From Roseiarcus sp963737365 (GTDB taxonomy: Bacteria; Pseudomonadota; Alphaproteobacteria; Rhizobiales; Beijerinckiaceae): 64,000 bases of DNA. The stretch's first letter is position 1; every line of letters starts with the position of its first letter. The translations under genes and the position numbers were made by a program. Under the pieces are notes generated by a model. It did no database searches. It had not been told where the DNA came from and worked only from the letters and a program-made list of their open reading frames with translations. The DNA lies in NCBI GenBank assembly GCA_963737365.1, contig CAVTSD010000007.1:1364001-1428000 (forward strand), given 5' to 3'. Positions 42,973 to 51,864 of the stretch are shown here, in pieces.

Positions 42973-43877
42973 GGCAGAGGCTCCAGTTGACTGTGGTGCA
43001 CCCAGCCCTGGTGTCCGTCTCCTGTTTCCACTCCATACCAGTAAGGGGTGAGCACCACAATAAGAACATCCGACTGTGCGGGTAGCGACTCGAGGGTCGC
43101 GGCGCCATGATAGGGAGCAGACTTCAGCTGCGCTCCATCTTCCCTCACGCGCAATTCGACTTCATGCTGCAACGCCACGATGTGCTTCTGCATAGCGGGA
43201 ACGGTAAGGTCTGGTGCAGGAGCGGGTGGATTGTCAGCCGCTGTCACAGCGGCCGTCGAGGAAGTGGCTGCGGGCGGTGCGACATAGGAAGTTCCCTTAG
43301 AAAGTTTCTCCTCCGCTTCTTGCTGCTTGCTTTGAATGGTTCGGAGATGTTGCTGGATCGCAGAAAACTCATTGGACTCGACGTTTCCCAGGGAAGTGTG
43401 CCGCACATCGCGAGCGTCGACGAAGACCGCATCGATTCGCAAGCTTGAGGCGTTGGCATCGAGGCTTTCAACGACGTAGCGAATACTGATCGTGCCAATG
43501 TCGCCAGTGTCTTTGAAGAATCGAGGCGCGAGAACATTGTTGGCGACTTTGTAGAAAACTTTTCCGGCACCTTTCCAGGTTCCGAAGGCCTTGGCAGCTT
43601 CAGCGCTGTGTGCGCCATACAGAATGCGCTCCTTCTCGTACGAGTAGGTTCCGTGCACAATCTGGTCCTGGGAGACTTGTTCCACAGCTGTCATCACATC
43701 GCTTTCGGGCGCTTCCACCCGAACCATAAACTGCGGCGGATCCAGGGAATGATCTTTTGGGGGAGGTGCGCCAAGTGCCGACACGGACAGTAACAGGCTG
43801 ATGCAACAAAATTGAAACAACAGGTCTTTCCGGAGCCTTCTGCAACAGGTGTTCGCCGGTATCGGGAGCGTTGGCAT
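42969..43877 (-). CDS. Exported SH3-domain protein (first of pair)
   Basis: A 302-residue protein with an N-terminal export signal (about residues 18-36, LLFQFCCISLLLSVSALG). A middle domain (about 45-165) resembles the first domain of the downstream protein in size. A helical linker (FSAIQQHLRTIQSKQQEAEEKL) leads to a C-terminal SH3 (about 238-300: LRVREDGAQLKSAPYHGA, ending GWVHHSQLEPLP). The two proteins share architecture and are translationally coupled, so they may work as a pair. It is the first gene of the leftward unit ending in ctaB. Confidence 0.8.
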   Translation of the reverse strand: MPTLPIPANTCCRRLRKDLLFQFCCISLLLSVSALGAPPPKDHSLDPPQFMVRVEAPESDVMTAVEQVSQDQIVHGTYSYEKERILYGAHSAEAAKAFGTWKGAGKVFYKVANNVLAPRFFKDTGDIGTISIRYVVESLDANASSLRIDAVFVDARDVRHTSLGNVESNEFSAIQQHLRTIQSKQQEAEEKLSKGTSYVAPPAATSSTAAVTAADNPPAPAPDLTVPAMQKHIVALQHEVELRVREDGAQLKSAPYHGAATLESLPAQSDVLIVVLTPYWYGVETGDGHQGWVHHSQLEPLP

Positions 43878-44035
43878 CGGGGTATGGCAGGCTGGCGGCC
43901 GCCGTGCGTGGAGAGCATAAATACCTTGAATAGAGAGGGATTGTCAAGCAAGGCTTTTGCCACTCGCTGGATTCTGTCCGCAGCACTTGTCAAATTTTTG
44001 TCACAGGGATGCAAATATTCGGCAACAAAAAGTTG

Positions 44036-44065
44036 TTGCAAACATTCGCGCGGAAGTTGTAGTAT
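44036..44065 (+). promoter_or_regulatory. Predicted promoter of cytochrome oxidase operon
   Basis: TTGCAA (44036-44041) and TAGTAT (44060-44065) are 18 bases apart, within the 292-base spacer between the divergent SH3/ctaB unit and the oxidase operon. The start of transcription would be near 44072, leaving an untranslated leader of about 98 bases. ATCCC/GGGAT forms a small stem at about 44064-44082. Confidence 0.5.
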
Positions 44066-44169
44066 CCCTGCCCATTCGGGATGTTGGGGTTTTTACCGAC
44101 TTTAAAGACGTAGCTCCCACGGTGAAGTCGACCGACGTCGGCCATCTTGTTACTGCGAGGTTGATCGCG

Positions 44170-45552
44170 ATGCAGATTGGCGTTACGACTGTTCCAAGTG
44201 TTCGAAATTCCTCTAGCCGGCCCGCTTTTGCCGGTCTTGCCAGCGCGTTAGGTCTGCTGTTCTTCCTGTCGATTTTTTTCTGCAATCCAACTCCCGGACG
44301 CGCGATCCCAGCGTTTGCCCGCAAGTATGGGTTGCCCTGCTCGGCGTGTCATGAAGCCTGGCCGATGCTGAACGTCTTTGGGCAAACGTTCAAAGACAAC
44401 GGCTACCAGTTAATGAACGATCGCGATTCACCGATCTGGCAAAATCCGTCGTATTGGCCGGTCACTTTCCGCATTACGCCCAACTGGAACCGCGAGAGCA
44501 CCAACAAGGTGGCGGTCGATCAGCCGAACGGGACCCAGATTGAGGAAGAGATAAATTCGAACGGCTTCGACATCACCGGATTGGACTTCCACACCGGCGG
44601 TACGCTGTACAAGAACTACTCGTTCTATGTTCTGCCGTCGTCCGACTCATCCGGCAACTTCCATTTCGAAACGGTGATGGCTCGTCTCGACAACATCGGG
44701 AACAGTCCATGGTTCAACTTCAAGCTGGGCAAGTTTGAATTGGACAACATCATCTCCGAGAAGCGAATCCTGACCATCTCGAATGACGGCGGGTATTACC
44801 AGCTGTATCACTTCATTCCGCTCGGCGACAGCAACTTCTTCGGTCAAATCGGCGACAACCAGCTTGGCGTTGAGTTGATGGGCCACTCGCTGAATGACAG
44901 AACACGATACTCAGTAGCCCTGCTCAGTTCCAACGACGGTCAACCGGGCTTGCCCTCCCGGAATGCTTACAACACGTTCATTACGGCGAGCCAGGCATTT
45001 AATGCCGGATATCAGGGAGGCGTGGATCGCGTTGGAGCCTACGCCATGATCGGGAGTGGGCCAACCTATAACCTGACTTCGAGCGGAGTGCCGATCACCG
45101 GCGTGGGAAACAAACCCTTCAATCGTGAGGGAGTGTTTGCGCTGGTGTACGTGAAGAAGCTCGATTTCTCGCTGTTCTATCAGCACGGCTGGGATAGCGC
45201 GTATTTCGGGACCAGCACGCCGTCCAGTTCTCCTCTTCCTATCGGTGCCCAGTCCCCATCGTGGAATGGAGGATTTGTCGAAGCCCACTACGTCTTCAAT
45301 CCCCAGCTGATTGTGATTCAGCGAGATGAGTTTGTCCGAATGTCACAGCAGGCATTGGTCACCACTCCAGGGAATTGGGGCAATATCAATGCGTACACCT
45401 TCGGATTCCGGTATTACCCCTTCATGTTTAGCCGCGCCGGCTTCGCTTATCACGCAGAATATGCGCTGATACAGCAGCAGGGGGCATCGCCGATTACCAA
45501 TACGCAATTGAATAACAGCAGCGTCTTTCTGGGATTTGACTTCGACTTCTGA
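44170..45552 (+). CDS. Mono-heme c-type cytochrome with barrel-like C-terminus
   Basis: A 460-residue exported protein. The frame opens at 43957, but ATG at 44170 with GAGG upstream begins the signal sequence. One heme c site, CSACH (57-61), sits right after the signal peptide in FARKYGLPCSACHEAW. The remaining 390 residues alternate aromatic and polar strands with Asn/Gly turns, and the protein ends in Phe (SSVFLGFDFDF), as outer-membrane barrels do. This suggests a heme-bearing outer-membrane protein. It is the first gene of the oxidase operon, 11 bases before the diheme cytochrome. It could alternatively be a periplasmic beta protein. Confidence 0.75.
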   Translation: MQIGVTTVPSVRNSSSRPAFAGLASALGLLFFLSIFFCNPTPGRAIPAFARKYGLPCSACHEAWPMLNVFGQTFKDNGYQLMNDRDSPIWQNPSYWPVTFRITPNWNRESTNKVAVDQPNGTQIEEEINSNGFDITGLDFHTGGTLYKNYSFYVLPSSDSSGNFHFETVMARLDNIGNSPWFNFKLGKFELDNIISEKRILTISNDGGYYQLYHFIPLGDSNFFGQIGDNQLGVELMGHSLNDRTRYSVALLSSNDGQPGLPSRNAYNTFITASQAFNAGYQGGVDRVGAYAMIGSGPTYNLTSSGVPITGVGNKPFNREGVFALVYVKKLDFSLFYQHGWDSAYFGTSTPSSSPLPIGAQSPSWNGGFVEAHYVFNPQLIVIQRDEFVRMSQQALVTTPGNWGNINAYTFGFRYYPFMFSRAGFAYHAEYALIQQQGASPITNTQLNNSSVFLGFDFDF

Positions 45553-45563
45553 GGACACACACG

Positions 45564-46577
45564 ATGCGCACAAGAACTTTAAAGCTCCCGTTGATCTTGA
45601 GTGCTGTGGCGGTTGTGTTCCTCGCGACCGTCGTTTACGCCCAGCAAACCGAGTACAGCGAAAACCAGCGGCTGAACATGGAGAGTCATGTAGGCGGCAT
45701 GACCGGGCACGCAACCACCGGTCAGTCGATCTACAAGCGTTTCTGTATCGGCTGTCACGGACCGCTAGGTGATGGTCAAGGTGAGAATGCCCAGTGGATC
45801 GATCCCAAGCCGCGCAACTTCACGATCGCGATCTTCCGCTGCCGCTCAACCCCGACTGGTACGTTGCCCACGGACACCGACCTTTACGACACCGTCGGCC
45901 GGGGGATGTTGAACTCGAATATGCCGCACTGGCTGCCGCTAAAAGACCAAGACCGGGTAGACCTGGTGGCCTATGTTAAGCACTTTTCGCCGCGCTGGGA
46001 GACGGAAAAGCCGGGTACGCCGATCGTGATCCCGGCCGAGCCTGAGGTGACGGCCGACAGGATTAAAGAAGGCCGGGTTCAGTTCCAGAAGCTCGAGTGT
46101 TGGAAGTGCCATGGTGTAACCGGCCGGGCAAATGGACCTTCGGCCGACACGTTGACGGACGACGAGAATCGCCCGATAAAGCCTTTCAACTTTCACGATT
46201 CGCAAAACTTTAAGTGTGGATCGAGCGATCAGGCGATGTACAAGGACTTCATGACTGGTCTGGACGGCTCGCCGATGCCGTCATTCTCTGACAATCTGAA
46301 GCCTGAAGAGGCCTGGGACCTGGTGTTCTACCTGCGAACGCTGCAGCCGGACAACACCAAGGAGAAGCAGATTGCTAAGCAACTCGGATTGAAGCCAATC
46401 AATCCGCTTGAACCACTGCCTAGCAGCGATTCCGGTCAAACGCCCAGCAATAATCAGGGCACGAATCCTGCTTCGCAGCCGTCGAGCAATCCTCCGACTG
46501 CGCCAGCGCAACCTGCGCAGCCGGCTACTCCGCCGAGTACGTCGCAACCTCAATCAAACAACTCTGGAAATGAATGA
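45564..46577 (+). CDS. Diheme cytochrome c
   Basis: An exported electron carrier of 337 residues with a signal peptide (about 1-27). It has two class-I-like cytochrome c domains: CIGCH (61-65) with a distal NSNMPHWLPL, and CWKCH (177-181) with a distal GSPMPSF, where Met may be the sixth ligand. The last 50 residues are a Ser/Pro/Gln-rich flexible tail. It lies between the mono-heme barrel-like gene and a cupredoxin gene in front of ctaC, so it is a likely electron donor to the CuA site. CtaC lacks a fused cytochrome c domain, which this protein may replace. Confidence 0.9.
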   Translation: MRTRTLKLPLILSAVAVVFLATVVYAQQTEYSENQRLNMESHVGGMTGHATTGQSIYKRFCIGCHGPLGDGQGENAQWIDPKPRNFTIAIFRCRSTPTGTLPTDTDLYDTVGRGMLNSNMPHWLPLKDQDRVDLVAYVKHFSPRWETEKPGTPIVIPAEPEVTADRIKEGRVQFQKLECWKCHGVTGRANGPSADTLTDDENRPIKPFNFHDSQNFKCGSSDQAMYKDFMTGLDGSPMPSFSDNLKPEEAWDLVFYLRTLQPDNTKEKQIAKQLGLKPINPLEPLPSSDSGQTPSNNQGTNPASQPSSNPPTAPAQPAQPATPPSTSQPQSNNSGNE

Positions 46578-46604
46578 GCTGTCGGTGATAAGGAGATCAC
46601 TCTA

Positions 46605-47348
46605 ATGTCAATGAAAGTTCAGTTGAAAATTGCGGGAATGCTAGCCGCCCTTATGCTAGTCGCGGTTTTGGCTATCACGCATGGGCCCAAGGTTGCGGCG
46701 GCGGGCGCCGGCAAGATTAGCGGAACAGTGAAACTCGATGGCGCGGCTCCTCACATGAAGGGCATTGATATGTCCAAGGATCCGTACTGCGCCAAGTACC
46801 ACGCCAGCGATCCAGCCAAGTTGGAACTGGTAGTCGTAGGCAAGGACAATGGCTTGGAAAACGTTGTGCTCTACATCTCACAGGGTTGGAATGGCGCAGC
46901 TCCGAAGAGCGCCGTCCCGGTGTTCGACCAGAAGGGCTGCATGTACACGCCCCACGTCCTCGCCATGAATGTCGGCGAAGACTACAAGGTAATTAATAGC
47001 GATCAGACCGCGCATAACATTCACCCTGAGCCAAATCCCATGACGGGGAACATTCCGTGGAACCGCTCACAGCCGCCTGGATCTCAGCCGATCATGCAGA
47101 GCTGGAAGGCTGAAGAAGTAGCGATCCCCGTGAAGTGCAATATTCATCCCTGGATGCACGGTTATTTTGTTCCGGTGAAAGGGCCTTACGCTGTAACGGA
47201 TGACAGCGGCAATTACACCATCGAAAACGTGCCGGCCGGCAACTACACAGTGACAGCGTGGCAGGAGACATACGGCACGCAGACGCAAAAGGTGACTGTG
47301 GCCGCAGGTGGCACGGGAACAGCAAACTTTACCTATAAAGCGAAATAG
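46605..47348 (+). CDS. Cupredoxin (type 1 copper) protein
   Basis: An exported 247-residue protein with a signal peptide (about 1-33). The cupredoxin domain supplies His137 or His140 (TAHNIHPEP) and the C-x2-H-x2-M block CNIHPWMHGY (Cys178, His181, Met184), all four ligand types of a blue copper site. After it comes a beta domain (VTDDSGNYTIENVPAGNYTVTAWQE), the carboxypeptidase-regulatory-like fold. It is placed between a cytochrome c and ctaC, which points to electron transfer in the periplasm. Confidence 0.88.
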   Translation: MSMKVQLKIAGMLAALMLVAVLAITHGPKVAAAGAGKISGTVKLDGAAPHMKGIDMSKDPYCAKYHASDPAKLELVVVGKDNGLENVVLYISQGWNGAAPKSAVPVFDQKGCMYTPHVLAMNVGEDYKVINSDQTAHNIHPEPNPMTGNIPWNRSQPPGSQPIMQSWKAEEVAIPVKCNIHPWMHGYFVPVKGPYAVTDDSGNYTIENVPAGNYTVTAWQETYGTQTQKVTVAAGGTGTANFTYKAK

Positions 47349-47447
47349 AAACCGTCCAGTCTGGCCGCTGAGCGAGTGCTGTACAACTCGTGTAGGCGGC
47401 CAGCGAACGTTCTCGGCATAAACGCTAATTGGTCGGGTGAGACAGCA

Positions 47448-48251
47448 ATGGCAAAACTGTTCGCAGTCACGATCATCATCATTGCAATCGCTTCTGCAGT
47501 TCCCATCGTGATGCATACCTGGGAACCTCCGAAGGACATCTCTGTCCACGGCAAGCTGATTGACGAGCAGTTCTCAGAGACCATGGTGGAAGCCGGTGTG
47601 TGCTTCCTGGCAGCCCAACTCATCCTGGGCTTCTTCATCTGGAGATTTTCAGATCGCCCGCGTGAGGAAAAGATCAAGAGCTTCCCAGGCGGAGCGCGCG
47701 GACTGGTTGCGGCCGCGGTCATCATAGTGGGAGCGGAGGTGATGGCTCTCGGCGCTTTCGGGACCAAGGCTTGGGCCAGTATTTACTTCACGCCTCCAGC
47801 CCCGGACGCAACCCAGGTGCAGGTGCAGGCCGGACAGTTCGCTTTTTATTTCCGGTATCCCGGGCCGGACGGAAAGTTCGGGCCCATTCATCCAGAGCAA
47901 ATCAGCGAAGCCACCGAAAACTTTTACGGGCTGGACACGACCCACGACCCGGATTCGAAAGATGATATCGTGACGGCAGAAATGGCTGTCCCGGTTAATC
48001 GTGACGTTCATCTGCTGATGCATTCCAAGGACGTAGGACACTCATTCTTTGTGCGCGAGCTGCGCATTCAGCAGGACTTCGTTCCCGGTCTCGATTTATC
48101 CGTACATTTCACGCCGACCGAGATCGGACGGTACGAGATCGTGTGCACGCAGCTCTGCGGACTGGGCCACTACAACATGAAGGCGTATCTCGATGTCATG
48201 TCGCAGCAAGACTTCGATGCATGGCTGAAGAAGCAGGCAGCTTTACAGTAG
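47448..48251 (+). CDS. ctaC: Cytochrome c oxidase subunit II
   Basis: Electron-entry subunit carrying the dinuclear CuA centre, 267 residues from ATG 47448 (the frame opens at 47376, but MAKLFAVTIIIIAIASAV is the natural signal/anchor). Membrane segments are about 3-22, 48-66 and 85-106. CuA ligands are His198 (DVGHSFFV), Cys233 and Cys237 (CTQLCGLGH), His241 and Met244. The residue between the Cys pair that is usually Glu is Gln235 here. There is no fused cytochrome c domain. The neighbouring cytochrome and cupredoxin may donate electrons. Confidence 0.95.
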   Translation: MAKLFAVTIIIIAIASAVPIVMHTWEPPKDISVHGKLIDEQFSETMVEAGVCFLAAQLILGFFIWRFSDRPREEKIKSFPGGARGLVAAAVIIVGAEVMALGAFGTKAWASIYFTPPAPDATQVQVQAGQFAFYFRYPGPDGKFGPIHPEQISEATENFYGLDTTHDPDSKDDIVTAEMAVPVNRDVHLLMHSKDVGHSFFVRELRIQQDFVPGLDLSVHFTPTEIGRYEIVCTQLCGLGHYNMKAYLDVMSQQDFDAWLKKQAALQ

Positions 48252-48296
48252 GCGGCCAAGCCGCTGGGCGCGACGCAAAGCCATTAAGAGGGTCAC

Positions 48297-50084
48297 ATGC
48301 ACAACATGTCTGAGCCAGCTGTTCATCATCACGCTCCCCCTACCGGATTCATTCGCAAGTATGTGTTCAGCCTGGATCATAAAGTCATCGGCGAGCAGTA
48401 TTACATGCTGGCGCTGGTGGCGGTTTATATCGGGCTCGTCCTGTCGTGGGTGATGAGGATCCACCTGGCGTGGCCGAATGCCGCGATTCCGGGTCTGCAG
48501 TTCCTGTCGAAGACGGGCGCCCCGGGCGGCGTGCTCACGCCGGAGTACTATCTGCAATTGATGACCATGCACGGCACTATCATGGTCTTCTTTGTGCTTA
48601 CGACTGCTCCCTTCGCCGGCTTCGGGAATTATTTTCTGCCGATCCAGGTGGGCGCGGAGGACATGCCATTCCCGCACCTCAATATGATGTCCTTCTGGGT
48701 TACGTTCGTTGCGTTTTGCGTTGCTGTTTCGGCGTTCTTCGTACCACAGGGGCCGCCGCTCTCCGGCTGGACGGCCTACGCTCCCTTGAGCGCCCTGGGT
48801 CAAGTCGCCGGACCGGGACAAGGAACGGGCCAAGTGCTGTGGGCTGTCTCGATCGCCTTCTTTTGCGTGGGACAATTGCTGGGATCGCTGAACTTCATTT
48901 CCACGACACTCGACATGCGCTGCAAGGGCATGAGCCTGATGCGCCTGCCTCTTTCCAGCTGGGCTTGGTTTATTACCTCCTGCATCGGCCTCACTGCTTT
49001 CGCAGTCCTGATGCCGGCTTGCATTCTGCTGATTCTCGATCACGTTGCTGGTACGAGTTTCTTCATCGCTTCGAACCTCGTGGTCAACGATCAGTTGCAG
49101 CCGCATGCGGGCGGTTCCACTCTGTTGTGGCAGCACCTGTTCTGGTTCTTCGGACATCCTGAGGTATATATCGCCATCGTCCCGGCTATGGGCGTCGTCT
49201 CACACGTGCTGATCACCAACATGCGGCGACCTCTGCTGAGCAGTCGGGTCATCATTTACTCGATGGTGTCGATCGCCTTCCTCAGCTACATGGTCTATGG
49301 ACACCACATGTTCGTCAGCGGGATGAACCCGTTCTCGTCGCTGGCGTTCTCGTTCCCGACGCTGGCAATCACGATTCCCGCTACCATCATCGTGCTGATC
49401 TGGATCGGCAGCCTCTATGGTTCGAAGCTGCGCATCAATTCGGCGTCGCTGTTCGCCTTGGGGTTCATCTCGATGTTTGTGAGCGGCGGCATCAGCGGCT
49501 TCTTCCTGGCACAGCCCTCGATCGACATCCTGCTGCACGCGACATATTTCGTGGTCGGCCATTTCCACTTGGTGATGGCGGTGGCTGCGCTGTTCGGCAT
49601 CTTCGCCGGGACCTATTTCTGGTTCCCCAAAGTGACGGGCAGGATGATGAACGAAACGCTGGGCAGGCTTCACTTCTGGGTGACATTCGTAGGCGCCTAT
49701 TGCATCTTCATGCCGTTCCACTACCTGGGTATGGCTGGAAACGTCCGTCGCTACCAGGCCTTTGTGGACGACTTTATGGCGCCTTTGATGCCCGTTCACA
49801 AGTTCATTACCATAGCCGCACTGATTACCGGCGCAGCGCAAATTGTGTTTCTCTATAACCTGATCCACAGCCGCTTCTGGGGCAAGCCGGCTCCGCTCAA
49901 TCCGTGGGAGGCGACCTCGCTGGAATGGTCAACACCGTCGTCGCCGCCGCCGTTCGATAACTTCGGCGGTAAGTTGCCGGTGGTCTATCACGATCCTTAC
50001 CAGTACGGCATCGAAGGCTCGACCAACGATTACGTGATGCAGACGGATCCTGCGCAAATCAACTCGCCACGCGACGAGACCTAG
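48297..50084 (+). CDS. ctaD: Cytochrome c oxidase subunit I
   Basis: Catalytic subunit of a heme-copper oxidase, 595 residues and about 12 or more membrane segments. Heme a ligands are His92 (MTMHGTIMVF) and His424; the heme a3 ligand is His422 (YFVVGHFH). CuB ligands are His287 (FFGHPEVY, with cross-linked Tyr291) and His336/His337 (YGHHMFVSGM). GHPEVY keeps the Glu of the D channel end, which places it in the A family. GAGGG precedes the ATG. It is central to the operon with ctaC, two subunit-III genes and subunit IV. Confidence 0.97.
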   Translation: MHNMSEPAVHHHAPPTGFIRKYVFSLDHKVIGEQYYMLALVAVYIGLVLSWVMRIHLAWPNAAIPGLQFLSKTGAPGGVLTPEYYLQLMTMHGTIMVFFVLTTAPFAGFGNYFLPIQVGAEDMPFPHLNMMSFWVTFVAFCVAVSAFFVPQGPPLSGWTAYAPLSALGQVAGPGQGTGQVLWAVSIAFFCVGQLLGSLNFISTTLDMRCKGMSLMRLPLSSWAWFITSCIGLTAFAVLMPACILLILDHVAGTSFFIASNLVVNDQLQPHAGGSTLLWQHLFWFFGHPEVYIAIVPAMGVVSHVLITNMRRPLLSSRVIIYSMVSIAFLSYMVYGHHMFVSGMNPFSSLAFSFPTLAITIPATIIVLIWIGSLYGSKLRINSASLFALGFISMFVSGGISGFFLAQPSIDILLHATYFVVGHFHLVMAVAALFGIFAGTYFWFPKVTGRMMNETLGRLHFWVTFVGAYCIFMPFHYLGMAGNVRRYQAFVDDFMAPLMPVHKFITIAALITGAAQIVFLYNLIHSRFWGKPAPLNPWEATSLEWSTPSSPPPFDNFGGKLPVVYHDPYQYGIEGSTNDYVMQTDPAQINSPRDET

Positions 50085-50163
50085 TGATTCTCATCGCCAG
50101 GCAGTTTGCCGGCACTGTTCAATGAAGCTAGAACCTGGGAGTAGTAGAAGGGCGCGGTAAATC

Positions 50164-50838
50164 ATGGCGACTACAGTTCACGAACCACCGAAAGTAACGT
50201 CGGACGGCACGACTCCACCTTCGTCTTCGGGCGGAGGCTGGGGTAGTTCCTCATCGTCGAGGAGGAGCCTTCGCTTAGAAGACAGCTCGCCCGCCTCCCG
50301 AACCGGGGTGTGGGTGGGACTCGCGGCGATCACCATGACCTTCGCGGCTTTCACTAGCGCGATGATTATCCGGCAGGGATCGTCCTATGACTGGCAGCAC
50401 TTCACCTTGCCGTCGGTGCTTTATTTCGATACGGCGGTGTTGCTGGCCAGCAGTGTAACGCTGGAACTGGCGCGGAAACGCGTCGGGGCGTTTCTGCATG
50501 GGAGTCAGACGCAGCGCTCGTCGGGTTCCAGGTTTCTGTGGCTGACATTCGTGTTGGGACTGGTCTTTGTGGGCGGCCAGTATGCTGCGTGGCTGCAACT
50601 GCGCTCGGAAGGCCTGTATCTTGCCACCAATCCCAGCAGTTCTTTCTTCTACCTGTTTACCGTTCTGCACGCTCTGCACATCCTGGGCGGGTTGGCAGGA
50701 CTGACGCTGGTGCTCTGGCGCTTCAGCAAACCGCGACCGAGCTTGCAGGTCAGCACGCTCAGTACAGTTTCTTACTACTGGCACTTCATGGACGTGTTGT
50801 GGGTTTATCTGCTGCTATTGATGTGGGCGCGAATCTAG
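50164..50838 (+). CDS. Cytochrome c oxidase subunit III-like protein (first copy)
   Basis: A 224-residue membrane protein of the subunit III family. After a 45-residue Ser/Gly/Pro-rich tail there are five hydrophobic segments, among them WVGLAAITMTFAAFTSAMII, FYLFTVLHALHILGGLAGLTLV and SYYWHFMDVLWVYLLLLMWA. The YYWHFMDVLWVYLL ending is the family signature. A second subunit III gene follows 22 bases later, so this one may be a structural variant or a half of a split subunit. Confidence 0.88.
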   Translation: MATTVHEPPKVTSDGTTPPSSSGGGWGSSSSSRRSLRLEDSSPASRTGVWVGLAAITMTFAAFTSAMIIRQGSSYDWQHFTLPSVLYFDTAVLLASSVTLELARKRVGAFLHGSQTQRSSGSRFLWLTFVLGLVFVGGQYAAWLQLRSEGLYLATNPSSSFFYLFTVLHALHILGGLAGLTLVLWRFSKPRPSLQVSTLSTVSYYWHFMDVLWVYLLLLMWARI

Positions 50839-50860
50839 TGCTGCCCCTGGAGGACATGCT

Positions 50861-51490
50861 GTGAGCCATTCTGACCTTGCCATGGATGCTCATTCGGCCG
50901 TGCACGAGCGGTCTTCACCGTTCGCGATTCCAACCAAAAAGCTGGCCATGTGGCTGTTCATCATTGCCGATGCCGCCACCTTTGCTGCCTGTCTTCTGGC
51001 GTACGGCTTTTTGCGAAACGGATCGCAGAATTGGCCCACACCGTTCAAGTTCTTTCCCACCGTCGTCAATGCGATGGTCATGACATTCATTCTGGTTAGC
51101 AGCAGCCTGACGATGTTTATGGGCGTTCGCTCCGCAAAGCAGGGTAATCGCGGTGCGGCTTTCCGCTGGACCATGATCACCGCTGTCGGCGGCGCGCTGT
51201 TCGCCCTGCTTCATTTGCGCGAATGGATGGGCATGATCGATGAGGGAGTTCGTCTGTTCAAGAACCCCTGGGGCAACGATCTGTTTGGCGCCTCATTCTT
51301 CACGATCACAGGTTTGCACCTCACTCACGTGGTGATCGGAATCGTCGTGCTGCTTGTGGTTGGCGGACGCTACAAGAGCGGGCGTCTGAATGCCGATGAT
51401 CTCGAGATCACCGGCTTGTACTGGCACTTTGTCGATCTGGTGTGGATGTTTGTCGTGCCGCTCATCTATTTGCTCAATGTGCAGAAGTAG
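50861..51490 (+). CDS. ctaE: Cytochrome c oxidase subunit III (second copy)
   Basis: A 209-residue membrane protein with five hydrophobic segments. KKLAMWLFIIADAATFAACLLAY is the start of the core; FTITGLHLTHVVIGIVVLLVVG and LYWHFVDLVWMFVVPLIYLL close it, matching subunit III. The start is GTG at 50861. It differs clearly from the gene just before it, so the pair is not a recent duplication. The subunit has no redox centre; in the family it stabilises subunit I and proton uptake. Confidence 0.9.
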   Translation: MSHSDLAMDAHSAVHERSSPFAIPTKKLAMWLFIIADAATFAACLLAYGFLRNGSQNWPTPFKFFPTVVNAMVMTFILVSSSLTMFMGVRSAKQGNRGAAFRWTMITAVGGALFALLHLREWMGMIDEGVRLFKNPWGNDLFGASFFTITGLHLTHVVIGIVVLLVVGGRYKSGRLNADDLEITGLYWHFVDLVWMFVVPLIYLLNVQK

Positions 51491-51510
51491 GCTAGAACGG
51501 GGAGGAAGCG

Positions 51511-51864
51511 ATGGCAGAACTTACTAAACAGCAACCCGGCGGCGCGGCATCTTATACAGACAAGCTCGGTAAGTACCTGATTGTTTATGTCGCTATCCTG
51601 ATCCTGGCGGGACTGCAGTTCGTTATCGCCTACCAGCACGTTGACGTCGGCACCATGATCTTCCGCATGTTTGCCATTGCCTTTCTGGAAGCCGGACTGG
51701 CGGTAGTGTTCTTCATGCACCTGGGGTCGGAGAATCGCGTCTTTGTAACCTGGGTGGCGCTCGTGACTCTATTCGTCTTTGCGGCGCTACAATACAGCTG
51801 GACTGACAGCTACCGTATGGAGCGAGATTCTCCCAAGAGCTTTCAGAATGGGCCTCCGCAGTGA
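51511..51864 (+). CDS. Cytochrome c oxidase subunit IV (prokaryotic type)
   Basis: A small accessory membrane subunit of 117 residues with three hydrophobic segments (about 22-40, 50-72, 78-96). YIVYVAILILAGLQ-like and LEAGLAVVFFMHLGSENR are typical of the CyoD/COX4_pro family, with the conserved FFMHL. GGAGGAAGCG precedes the ATG. Its TGA overlaps the GTG of the following small gene. Confidence 0.88.
   Translation: MAELTKQQPGGAASYTDKLGKYLIVYVAILILAGLQFVIAYQHVDVGTMIFRMFAIAFLEAGLAVVFFMHLGSENRVFVTWVALVTLFVFAALQYSWTDSYRMERDSPKSFQNGPPQ

Noticed and set aside
43957..44169. 71-residue N-terminal extension of the mono-heme protein
   Set aside because: It would overlap the predicted promoter and bury the signal peptide inside the protein.
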